NCBI RefSeq assembly: GCF_025602895.1
Contig: NW_026516291.1
Location: forward strand, 1 to 64,000
Direction of reading: 5' to 3'
DNA: 64,000 bases
Origin: Polychytrium aggregatum
Taxonomy: Eukaryota > Chytridiomycota > Chytridiomycetes > Polychytriales
The position numbers and the translations under genes are program-made. Below, one piece after another: positions 1-9,913 of this stretch. The notes beneath the pieces are model-generated. The model saw only the letters and a list, made by a program, of their open reading frames with translations, was not told the origin of the DNA and made no database searches. The number at the start of each line of letters is the position of its first letter. Positions within the stretch are counted from its first letter, which is position 1.

Positions 1-1409
1 CGCTGTGTGCCGCTGATGCGATTGTGCAGCATGGCGAGCGGTGGTCGTCCGCATGAGGAACGCATTGTAACCCATGCCGCCAGAGGGAGCCGGCCCGGCG
101 CAGGGCCCAGAGATCGGATGAGCATGGAGATGAAGCGACAGAGGACGACCCAGAGGCGACGCGGGGGCGGCTCGGGCTTCTGGCGGCGGGTGGGAAATCA
201 GACAAACCGCAATCCGTGCGGCGACCCGATCAGCGTCTTGCGCTTTCCTCCTGCCTCGCATGGTGTCCGTGCAGCGCACGATGCCCCTCAGGCGGTATTC
301 GAGAATTGCGCTGAGAACTGGGATTTGAGGTGACGACGCAACGCTGTGGCAAGAGCACAGCCGCTCGCTTGTCTCGCATGGGCAACACTGCGCAGAGTAC
401 TTGACGAGGCCTCTCGTCGCTGCCGGCAGTATTGCCCCGCCGCAAACGATCAAGAGGCAGCCGATGCGTCGCCTGGATGTTCAAATGGGACTGTTCCAAC
501 AAGACTTCCGCAGGGGATTCCACCAGGGGATTCCAGCAGGGACGACGAAAGAACAGGCTGTTGTCGAAACCTTGTCGGGCGTCCCCATCCAATCGGTGAT
601 TGAGCCAGCGAAGACTGTCAATGCAAGTCCATCGATTGCCAGTCATGCCGACGGGCTTCCACAATTATTGCATAGCGGCTGCCGTTGGCCATTGGACCAG
701 CTTTGGTGGAAAGATCGGCGACGAAACCTTAACTGGATGGAACGGTCGAAAAATGGTGGAGTGTCGATGGTGGTTTCGCCTGGACCAGAAGAGCCGGATA
801 TAAAGGCTGTGAGCCGGCAGTTCCTCCCATCTCTGCATCCAGCGCAGCTACAGGGTCTGGCCTCTTTGCTGACATTGGCTTTCGTCTTCCTTGTTCCGAT
901 TCCAAGAGCTCTCCATCGGTTATCGTCTTTGGTCACAACCGTTAAACCACCACCCCACACCTGTGCAAACATCCTCGACTGTGTTCATAATGAAACTTAC
1001 CTGTCCAATGATGTCAATCTGGGCCGCCATCGCGGTGATCATGGCACGTTCTGTCGACACAGGTATGGCAACCCTCGAGCGGCATTGCTGGCGGGCAATT
1101 AAGTATGGTGCTTGTACCATTCACCATCCCCCATCCACCATCCAACCATCCACCATCCACCATCCCCCATCGCCACATATCCAGCGCAAGCCAGACCGGT
1201 GCCGCCCAGCCTCCCCAATACGTCGTAACGGGCATTGGGTTCTACACCGATCGGCTGCCCGACCGCGGGCCTCTTTTCGTGAGCAGTGGGCCGGAAACCA
1301 ACTCTAATCCACCTATTACATCGTTCCTAAATGAAATGGGACACCCCCGTTTTGAGCATGACAGTGCTTTTTTCTGGAACCTGAATATACCCACCCACTC
1401 ATCGCATTT
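1..1409. other. Left flank, no confident gene
   Basis: No exon chain or recognisable domain is seen on either strand. The longest open frame (about 401-1102, plus) is compositionally ordinary and matches nothing I know. A TATA-like string sits near 797. A CCATCCA-type simple repeat occupies about 1121-1175. The stretch from about 1340 leads into the Fanzor relic and may be part of that element. Confidence 0.4.
1121..1175. repeat. CCATCCA/CCATCCC simple repeat
   Basis: Imperfect tandem 7-10 bp units of CCATCCACCAT type are read directly from the sequence. The repeat lies upstream of the first Fanzor relic and no coding role is evident. Confidence 0.8.
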
Positions 1410-1411
1410 GT

Positions 1412-1850
1412 GGTCAAGCAAGTATGTCCAAGGAATACCGAAGTGGTGATTGCCTTTGGAAATGCCTCGTGGAAACAGGGGAAGGGATATGCATCCAGTC
1501 CCAGGAGACTCAGGTTCGCTCGGTATTTTGAGCAGTTCATTCATGTGTGCTCGGTGAACGAGTTCAACACATCCCAGGTGTGCTCGGTGAACGAGTTCAA
1601 CACATCCCAGGTATGCTCACATGCCGGGAAACCAAGGGACTCGATAAGGTCGAGTATCTTGATATCGAGAAACCATGAAACTGTCCAGAGAGTGGAGTGG
1701 ATGCACTTCACAGAGAGATTGCCAACCAGGACGAGAGACCGTCGCATGGCTTGCTCACTGGAGCATATGGAAGTTCAATAGGCGTCAGGCCTCTGAAGCC
1801 AGGAAGCGACTGTCCCGTTTCTTTCTGGATTGACTGTGGAAGTAATAATA
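1412..1850 (+). pseudogene. Fanzor (eukaryotic TnpB-like) relic, copy 1
   Basis: This plus-strand segment translates to the same peptides as the larger minus-strand Fanzor copy at 2300-3238. Shared pieces include EVVIAFGNASW, KQGKGYASSPRRLRF, HVCSVNEFNTSQVC and the closing DCPV-FWI block. It is clearly broken: a unit of about 33 bp coding CSVNEFNTSQV is tandemly duplicated (about 1543-1608), a His/Arg-rich spacer present in copy 2 is missing, and the second zinc-ribbon Cys pair and the WDRDINA motif are gone. Homology with copy 2 stops near 1845, about ten bases past the position of copy 2's stop codon. Fanzors are RNA-guided nucleases related to TnpB and are usually mobile-element cargo. This copy cannot encode a full RuvC fold. 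Confidence 0.85.
1543..1608 (+). repeat. 33-bp tandem duplication inside Fanzor copy 1
   Basis: Two adjacent near-identical copies of a 33-base unit beginning GTGTGCTCGGTGAACGAG are read directly. The unit length is a multiple of three, so the frame is kept across the duplication. Only one copy is present at the corresponding place in Fanzor copy 2. Confidence 0.85.
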
Positions 1851-2139
1851 CAGCAAGCAAACCATGGGACGCCATCTCTTTCGGGCACGCGGACCATATC
1901 GTCTAATCGGTCGAGCATGTGTGTGGGAGGAGGAGGAGGAGGAGGACACAGGGCAAGGGGAAAGGTCGCCTGGTGCTGACCACAGGTCCGACTGTTCGAT
2001 CGATATTGACACTATGAAAAATTTCTTGTTAATAAAATGAGCGAGAACGAAAAAACGCGCTCTCGGAGCCACCTCGGTCAGCGAGAAGAGCAGTCTCTGG
2101 CGAGAGACCCCCGAGGGAAGGCGAGAAGCCTCTCGCCGT

Positions 2140-2164
2140 CACACACACACACACACACACACAC
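2140..2164. repeat. (CA)n microsatellite
   Basis: An uninterrupted run of about twelve CA dinucleotides lies in the spacer between the two inverted Fanzor copies. Confidence 0.95.
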
Positions 2165-2299
2165 TTTGCACAAGGGAGTCAAACACCTCCCATCGACCAT
2201 CCCAAGAGGGATGGCAACCCCGAAGTGGACTGCCCAGAATATGGGCGACCCGGCATCCACTGTAGAAATACTCAATGAACAGTGCGAGATACTTACAGT

Positions 2300-3238
2300 C
2301 TATCCAGAAATAAACGGGACAGTCACTTTCTGGCTTCTGAAGCCCGCTGACTGACTTGTAGGCCCAGCGGGTAGGCCATGGCATTGCACTCCTGTCTTCG
2401 TTGGCAATCGAGTGGTTTTGGTTGGTTTGGGAAGCATGGTCTTGAATACACCCGGTCGATCTCCTGTGGCGATGATCGACTGGCATACCGAGATCATGTT
2501 CCTGGTTGCATTGATGTCTCGATCCCACAGCGTATGGCAGCTTGCACAGCTCCGGACAAAGTGTGGTTTCTCGATATCAAGATACTCGGGTGACTCGAGT
2601 CGCTTGAATTCCCGACAATGTGAGCACACCTGGGATGTGTTGAACTCGTTCACCGAGCACACATGGATCTTGGAGACGGATCGGTCTGGTGGGCGTCTCT
2701 GGTGATGGTGGAACTGCTTGAAATACTTGGCAAACCTGAGTCTCCTGGGACTGGAGGCATATCCCTTCCCCTGTTTCCAGGATGCATTCCCAAAGGCAAT
2801 CACCACTTCGGTCTCCTTCGGTGCCTGGTCGATGACTTGCTTGCACATCTCGTGGACGGTGCGCTGTCGCTTGCTGTGGAGATCGAGTCGCTTGAATCGC
2901 CGTCGCCGGGTCAGGCTGAAGTGCAGCTGTTTCTCCAGCATGTCTCCATCGAACACATGGCGAATGTATCGCAGGAAGGGATCCAACCCAGGGATCTTGG
3001 GACTTGGTGTGGTGCTCATCCATTCCTGCAGACCAAGGGCCTTGTGGGTGCTCTGGATCCACTTCATCACCTGGGTGGTGACTTTAGCTTGGGAGCCATC
3101 TGGCGAGAAAATAGCGACGATGGCTGGTTCTGCCCTTGGGGAAGAAAAATTCTCTTCAAAACCAGCGCATTTTGGGCTGGCAGAGATACTGCGCAGTAGC
3201 GTCCTTGATCCAGATCCAGAAACGCATCGCTCGCTCAA
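2300..3238 (-). CDS. Fanzor/TnpB-like RuvC nuclease, C-terminal part (copy 2, probably decayed)
   Basis: This single open frame of 312 codons is the longest Fanzor piece here. The C-terminal half carries the diagnostic arrangement: FGNASW at about residues 149-154, a zinc ribbon with C205/C208 and C231/C234, and the RuvC-III motif WDRDINATRNM with the catalytic Asp near 241. I do not see a convincing RuvC-I motif. Known Fanzor1 proteins are about twice as long. A TGA stop lies directly upstream of the first codon, which is TTG, not ATG. In another frame just upstream (about 3140-3265) a coding-like stretch ends in QPKMRWF then stop, which suggests a frameshift, or an intron I cannot place. 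The frame ends in FISG at 2300, opposite copy 1, so the copies sit tail to tail. This is most likely a recently inactivated element; a spliced, active gene is less likely. Confidence 0.8.
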   Translation of the reverse strand: MSERCVSGSGSRTLLRSISASPKCAGFEENFSSPRAEPAIVAIFSPDGSQAKVTTQVMKWIQSTHKALGLQEWMSTTPSPKIPGLDPFLRYIRHVFDGDMLEKQLHFSLTRRRRFKRLDLHSKRQRTVHEMCKQVIDQAPKETEVVIAFGNASWKQGKGYASSPRRLRFAKYFKQFHHHQRRPPDRSVSKIHVCSVNEFNTSQVCSHCREFKRLESPEYLDIEKPHFVRSCASCHTLWDRDINATRNMISVCQSIIATGDRPGVFKTMLPKPTKTTRLPTKTGVQCHGLPAGPTSQSAGFRSQKVTVPFISG

Positions 3239-3239
3239 T

Positions 3240-4141
3240 CAGTCGTGGGAAGACATCTTGTCAAGGTGAGTCTTGCCTGATAGCCAAACGATCATGTCAT
3301 CTCGCTGACACACAGCCGCGCTTGACTAGGTTTCCAACCAGAGAGATTCAGATGGTGGTGGTTCTTGTCCGCAATCGGAGTGGAGCTTCCAACAATGATA
3401 CAATTGGTCATTCCTCCACACCAATTGCCCACCACCACCGTCAATCGGCTCAAGGCGATACCAAATGCCATCAACCGACCATGGCCGGATTCCAACTTTT
3501 GCTGCGCCACAGCCAACGTGACTTTCAGGTGACCGAGATGAGCAGCCGCGAGGGGCCGGAAAAAATTGATAGTGTGATTCATGGACGCTGGGGCCGCCAA
3601 GCCACCGCGCCGGTTGGCACGCAGCCTGCGCACACGTGTGCGGCCATCTAATGGGGTGCCTGTCTCGCGTGTGGCTGTGTGACGCACGTGTCGCTGGCGC
3701 GGCGCGCCCCACACACTGGAGCTGGCTGCATCCAGCCCCGCAGCACACTGGTTCACAGGAGGTGCTGGCTGCAACCGCCTGTGTTCCGGCGGCGGCGAGC
3801 GCGTTGTCTGCGTCACCGCCGCGACGACGAGGCTTGCTGCCAAGGCGGGCCCTTCTCGCCCACTGCTCTCGCTGCACCGAGAGGGTGGCGAGAGCGGACG
3901 AGAGCCCCTCCGGCGCCTCTCGCCTGCCGTCCCAAAAACCGCCCTCCTCGCCCCGTTCGCACCCTCGTTCACCATCCGTTCGTCTGCTCCACACCCACGC
4001 ACCAAAGCGAGTCCTGCTCGAGCTCGCCTTTCCAGCCGCCCTGCTCCTGGTCGGCCTGTTCGCTCCTCGATCGCCGTCTGCCTGTCCGTCGGTCTTGCTT
4101 CTGGTTCAGCTGCCTCGACCCTCTCGCCTCCCGTCGCCACC
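3240..4141. other. Region between Fanzor copy 2 and the glycosyltransferase gene
   Basis: About 900 bp. The proximal 30-130 bp contains coding-like minus-strand sequence that may be the eroded N-terminal part of the Fanzor. The remainder is GC-rich with long chance open frames in several phases and contains the 5' flank and leader of the downstream gene, whose ATG is at 4142. No TATA box or other clear element was identified. Confidence 0.4.
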
Positions 4142-6010
4142 ATGTTGATTGACGAAGATTCCACCCGTGCCAACGAGGGTGCCTCCAAGTATGTCCGTTG
4201 CTTGTGTGTCTGGCTTTGGCTTGCAGCCAAAGACGAGCTTGGACGTTGGCCAGGTCTATTCTCCGATCGTCTGGATTGACAGCGTACTGCCGTCTGGCCG
4301 GTCCGCCGCTCTCGATTAGCCCTGTGTCAATCGACATGTTTGCTGTGCAATCGAGGGGTCGTGTGATGGATGGTGTGAGATGCAGATGCAATCCCCACCG
4401 GTGGGCCGACGATCGCACCATCGAGCCTGAAGAGCGGGGTGGTCCCTCGCCAGTTGACCATGTCATGGAGTCTTCGATACTGACGCAAGTTGTGGCTGCT
4501 CCTCCCGCTCGTGCCCACGTCCATCGCAATCGCAATCGCAATCGCAATCGCAGGCCCCTGCGTATCTTGATGGCAACCGAGTATTTGCCCCCTCACATCT
4601 CGGGCATTGCAAATCGATGCAAAAACCTGATCAAAGGCTACCGAGATAACGGCCACCATGTCACTGTCGTTTCTGTGGCTGGCACCGACTGCGATATTGT
4701 CGCCCCTTCGGTCCCCAACCCTTTTTATACGGCACAGAGGTGAGCCACGACCCCGTATCGGGCGATTCTGCGGGCGATTCTGCTGCTCCATACGCCTGAT
4801 TTGCGTTTCACCTGGGCAGCCGACTCTGTTTCGGGAAGGCACATATCGTCCATATGCTTCTCCGTTGACTAACCGCTTCTGGCCCTTTGTTCCTCCCAGG
4901 ATGTTCATTGCCGTCCCGTTGCTGCTGCTCTGGCAGCTCCTGGACTTTACCACCCCTGTCCCCTATGACATCATCCACGCCGTCGGACCTCTTTGCTTCC
5001 CCTTCATCTTCGCAATGCCTCTCTTCAAGCTCCGTGGCGTCAAGGTGTACATTTCGTACCACGTCTATCTCCAGTACTACAAGCGCCACTACTTTGGTGA
5101 CAATCTCATCCTGGGCATGATTGTCGAGGGCCTCTATCTGCTGTTCTATTTTATGCCCCTGGTCTGCTTTGCGGACGTGGTAGGAATCCCCTCCCGAACG
5201 GCCGACTGGTGCGTCTTTGCCTATTCCAAGAGAATCCACGTCATGAAATCTGGCCTCGACACAACCCTGTTTGCTCCCCGCGAGGACGAAGCTGTGTCCG
5301 TTGCCGAAACGCTGGCGACCCCGACCTCCCAGCTGACCCAGCGAGTCGTTCCCGACCAATCGAGCCGCGCCGGCCCCATCCTCGTCTACGTTGGTCGTCT
5401 GGCCGCCGAAAAGAACGTTGATTTCCTGATCGCGAGCATGAAACACCCGAAGCTCGCCAAGACCACGCTGGTTATTGTTGGAGACGGGCCGGAGCGCCAG
5501 CGCCTTGAAGGCCTTGCCGAGGAAATCGTGGGCGCGGATCGCGTCTACTCGTACTCGGGCTCTCAGCCTGGTGACATTGGCCTCCTGAAACAAAGCTCCT
5601 CGAAGCGAGTCATCTTTGCGGGAATGATCACGGATGAAAGAGAAACGGCTCGGTTCTATGCGCACGCCGATCTGTTCGTCTCGGCCTCGGCTTCGGAGAC
5701 CTTTGGCTTCACGGTCGCCGAGTCGCTGTCATGCGCCACCCCGGCTGTTGTTGTTCGTTCGGGCGCCTTTGCCACCATCTACCGCATGATCGACGAGTGG
5801 ATGTTCGAGGAGGGAAACGTCGAAGACTATGCCGACAAGATCACTCGGACGTTCAAGGACCGCGTGGTGGCTCGGAAGGTCTCGCGGAGAATCGCCGTGA
5901 ACCAGTTCAGTGTCGAAGCCGCCATCCGTAACCTGCTCAAGACATACGAATGCATCGTCGACGAGCGTGAACATGAACTCGAGTCCCTGGACGCCGTCAA
6001 GGAGAAGTAA
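4142..6010 (+). CDS. GT4-family glycosyltransferase, SQD2-like
   Basis: Three exons (4142-4188, 4554-4739, 4900-6010) join in frame to about 447 residues. The N-terminal Rossmann half has the acceptor-side ISGIANRCKNLIKGY block and YDIIHAVGP. The C-terminal half has the GT4 donor-site signatures VYVGRLAAEKN, VIVGDGPERQRLE and the E-x7-E region SASASETFGFTVAESLS. Hydrophobic segments near the middle suggest membrane association. The order of motifs resembles plant and cyanobacterial sulfoquinovosyltransferase SQD2 and related lipid glycosyltransferases; the acceptor lipid cannot be read from sequence. A substrate other than diacylglycerol is possible. Intron 1 ends in a CAATCG hexamer repeat that forms part of its acceptor. 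Codon phases across both introns are consistent. Confidence 0.85.
4526..4553 (+). repeat. CAATCG hexanucleotide repeat at an intron acceptor
   Basis: Four to five CAATCG units run directly into the CAG acceptor of glycosyltransferase intron 1. Confidence 0.9.
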
Positions 6011-6743
6011 GGGGAACCATGGCTCGGATGCTGGCCGGCGACAGAGGACATCTCTGCAGCCCCGGTGCTTGTCCCAGACGGACGAGGTTATGAGACTTTT
6101 TCTCTGCGCTTGAAACCTCGTCCCGAGGTCCCGAATCGGCTTACCGTTGTGTAGCCGACGCTCTGTATATTCCACGATTTCTATTGCCTGTCGAATACCT
6201 TATTTCCCTCTCCATTCCGCGTCTCTGTATAGTCCCGCCCTGTGCTTGTCCTTGCGCTGTTGCTTCTGATGCGATCCCCGCAGCCGCGTGTGCTTGTCGG
6301 CTGAGCGTCGGGTGGTGTCGTTTGTGCAGCACGCTTGTCACGAACTATGCAATGTCCATCTGAATACAATCTTCATGGCGAAACGGCTGAGGACGACCCG
6401 GCGAGCCGCCGACTGGCTTTCGGAACCATGGACACGCAGTGCCATCAGCGCAGCTTGGTGTCATTCAACCCGGCCAGGCCCCGTGCCCAACCCAGCCACA
6501 CCCCGCCGCTTCTGTGTGCCGAGCGTTTTTCGTTTTCGCCGACGCTGCCACAGAACCAGCCGGCTCGATCCGGCCGGCTCGATCGAGCCCCTCTCGCCAG
6601 GCCCTCGCTGTGCTCCTCGCCGCCGCTCTCGCTGTTTGCCTCAATCTTGCTTTGTTGCCCTTGGACCTGCCTGTTTCTGTTCTTTCCCTCGGTTCCGCCA
6701 GAGACCCTTCCGCCGTCGATCTCCTCCCTGTATTCTCGGAACG
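6011..6743. other. Intergenic, glycosyltransferase 3' end to IGO1 5' flank
   Basis: About 730 bp between two plus-strand genes. It holds the 3' UTR of the first and the pyrimidine-rich promoter and leader of the second. Open frames here are chance frames in CT-rich sequence. No further element was identified. Confidence 0.5.
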
Positions 6744-8530
6744 ACCATGTCCTCGGCCCCTATTGATGTATCGGTATGTATTCCGCTGTTCCCGAGGATG
6801 GCCCTATTGCTGGAAACAGGAGGGGGGGAGGAGGTTTTTCTCTTTTATTTTCTATTCAGAGTCGCTCGAGCCAAGTCATTCTTGGCGCTCCGCTGAGGGC
6901 GGGAGGGACCGATAATAGCCAGCGGACGGTGTTTCTTGGGTCCTCTCGAGGCAAGAAGTTATCTGGCGACAACCATGGTTTTTTTGTTTCCAGTCTATCG
7001 CTTCCAAAGGCTTGGCCGCTTGGCTGTCCCCGCTTGGTGGTGCATACCATTCGCAAGAACGCAGCCGACCTTTACCGATTGCGGCCGCCCCCCCATCCGT
7101 CCATCCCATCCTTGTTGTAACTTCCTTTCGAGATATAGCTGTATCCTTCCGTTATTTTTCTCTCCCTCCATCTCTCGTTCGCGTATTGGATGGGGCTTTA
7201 CGACCTCTCAATGGCAAGCCATGCTCATCGCGTCGATCGCTCAACAACACCCGTTGTGTTGCGCGATGGATCGCTCCGTGGAGATGTTGACGGCTGCCGC
7301 TGCTGCTGCCGTCTCCGCTCGACGAGGGCATCTCGTCTTGGAGGCAGTACAACGCAGACGGGATGTGCGCCCGCTGAAACTGGACAAATCAGTCTCGGAT
7401 ACAGGCCAGCCGTCGCGTGCTGGCCTCTATGACCATCGCACCAACAGAGAAACCCACAAGTCAACCAGCTCGTAGGGATTGCGGGCGGGACAACTGCCAA
7501 GCACCATCGCGAACAGATAGCACCCCATCACTCGAGGCAAGATCGCCAAGGACAGCATCTCCATTCGATCTGGACACACGGACTCGATATCATCCTCGGG
7601 CTCGCTGGGATGCCTGGAGGCCTTTGGCTGCTTTCAATGCGAACGTGGGTCAAGACACACCCATCAAGATCGATCCGCTGAGGCTTGTTGAGTCGGTGGA
7701 AGGACTGTAGAGGAGCCATCCCCCCTGGGGAGGTATCCTCACACTTAGCATCGACTCTGAAATTGGTGTCTCGGGATTCCCACCGGCACTGGATCGCCTT
7801 TTACAATCGCCGTTCACGTTCACTTTTTTTACTATCTTGCCGATGCATCTTCTGGATCGATGGTCGTCTATTGCTCCTTCCAAGGGGCACCGGGCGTATT
7901 GGCCCTGCGGATTTGGCTGATCAATATTTGTTGAATGGGAAGAGGCGGGGGAGGAAGGCTAATCGACGAGATTGGCTCGACTGTGTTCCGACTCGTTCTT
8001 TTTTCGCCATGCCATTGACCTGCTCGCATGTCTCCGATTGAATCACGCCCCGCAGAAACTCACTCCCGAGGAGAAGAGCTTCTACGACAAGTATGGACGC
8101 TTGCCTCCTGCCAAGAAGAACGTGATTGGCCACCAGATGAAGGCAGGTTGTCCATGATCCAAAGTGGATGAGCAGGCTCGCCGAAGTGGGACCTCGTTCA
8201 CCTCATCCGGCGAAGAATTTGCTTCTCGGCAAGGGCAGTCGCATGGCATTCATCTCGATCGATGCTGATTGGCACAACTGCCCTCCCTTCCCCTCTTCAC
8301 GACCTCATAATATCCTTCTGCAGGATCGCAAGTACTTTGACTCGGGCGATTACGCCCTCTCCAAGGCCGGCAAGTCTAACCCCAAGGAAGTCGGCTCCCA
8401 ACATCCCTCGCCTGAGCGCATACCTCATTCGATTCCTCAGAGCTTGAAGAAAAATGACGGCGTCGCCACCAACAGCCCAGTAAAAGAGTCGGGTCTGGTC
8501 CACCAGTCCGACGCTACCGCCGACCCATAA
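6744..8530 (+). CDS. IGO1: Endosulfine (Igo1/ENSA/ARPP-19 family) PP2A inhibitor
   Basis: Three exons (6744-6770, 8056-8142, 8324-8530) give about 106 residues. The family core is intact: LTPEEKSFYDKYGRLPPAKK followed by KYFDSGDYALSKAG. The serine of FDSGDY is the site that Greatwall/Rim15 kinase phosphorylates in studied homologues, turning the protein into a PP2A-B55 inhibitor that controls mitotic entry and quiescence. Joining exon 2 to exon 3 in frame (QMK/DRKYFDSGDY) requires a GC donor at 8143 (AAG then GCAGGT). The nearby GT at about 8147 would shift the frame. Intron 1 is unusually long for this window at about 1.29 kb; nothing else was recognised inside it. Length and termini fit fungal Igo proteins. 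Confidence 0.93.
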
Positions 8531-9913
8531 TCGATATCCCATTCACCATGCCCTCTTCGCCATGCCTCTTCGCCATACATCCTTTGACTGATCTTGCCCC
8601 ACCCGCCGCTTTGTCTCCTCACCCTCCTCTTTTCCTCATCATTGTTTGTGGCTCTCTTCGCCGTTGCTGCTTGAGGCTACTTTCGCTCCTTGTGTGTTGC
8701 GAAGGCAGCAGTCATTGACAATACATCTCTTTTTGAGGAAAACAGCCATGCAGCTGCGACTTGCCGAGGACGATACCGACAAATGCACGGCACAGGGGCG
8801 GGCACGCGCCATCTCCCATCCTTCCTCGCTCCTCCAATTTTACCAGATCCAAATCTATGCCGGTTCTGGAGGGCTGGCGTCACTGACTGGCTCGTGAATG
8901 TAATCCAGTTTCACCCAAGGATATGGCGGTGCTCAGGCCCTGTCTCGTTGCGTGGCGCCTCTGGTCGCCTTTTCCCGGCCTCTGCCCCGAGTTCACCGTG
9001 CTGTGGAGGGGGGAGAGCCGAGTGAAGGACCCGAGTGTTGTGCTTCAGAGCTGCTTCGTGATGGCGGCTGAATCAATTCTTTACGGCTTCTTGGGTTTGG
9101 CACGGGCTTCGATCAGGTCCTGGGAAACCAGATACGGAGTAACCCCCTCCCTGGGCGTGTGAATGGTTGGGTGGAGTACTTGCGAGGATGGGCTCGTGGG
9201 AAAGGCGGAAGGATGGCAACGGAACAACGGAGAGCAGCAGGCAAATGCCTGCTGCTGTTTGCAAATGCGGGCGACTGGATCAGCTTGGCGGGTTGCACTT
9301 GGGCGCAACGGATGCGAGAACGGATACGATGCCAGCTGAAGCTATTGGTCAACGACGTGCCTCGCAACCACGGCCCTGGCATTGATCTCGAACAAGTGAG
9401 ATATTGTCGGATCCAGGGGGGCTCGGGAAGTAGAGTATCGATATGTATTGTCGAAAGGAGAGCGGGAAGGCTTGCGAAGCAAACGAGCAAAACAAAACGT
9501 GGTGAAACAAGAGAAAAAATACAGTGGCTTGCAAAAAAAGAAAATAGAATAGGCTAATAAGGAAGGAGGGAGGGAGCGAGGGAAAGGCGAAGGGGATAGG
9601 TCGAGGAGGAGGATGGAGCAAGCAGTGTGGAAGGGAGCGTCATGCAGCCGTATTGCGTGTCTGAAGAGTGTGCAGGAAGACGGAGGGTTGCTGATTCGTG
9701 AATCGGAACGGGACTACCTTATCTTCTGTCCTGTTGGAGACGGAGACGAAACGAGCCCATGCGTTAGCGACAAAAGACTATCGGCGTCGCTATGAGCAGA
9801 ATCTGGGGGCGGAACGTACAGGGAATGGGCACGCACGTCAGAGCATCGCAGCCAGAGTGCCAGACAGAACCGAGATACGAACCCAAGCTGGACATTCACA
9901 AGGCCGCTCGAGT
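8531..9913. other. Convergent intergenic region, IGO1 to RHO1
   Basis: About 1.4 kb between two genes that end toward each other. It contains both 3' UTRs. Open frames up to about 130 codons occur on both strands but show no recognisable domain or exon chain. An AAATAGAATAGGCTAATAA AT-rich patch near 9540 may lie within one 3' end. Confidence 0.5.

Noticed and set aside
401-1102. 233-codon plus-strand open frame at the left end
   Set aside because: No domain, no exon partners and no codon or motif evidence; GC-rich DNA here gives many such frames.
3292-4230. 312-codon minus-strand frame overlapping the glycosyltransferase 5' end
   Set aside because: Overlaps a well-supported exon on the other strand and reads as Arg/Ala-rich low complexity; only its proximal end might relate to the Fanzor.
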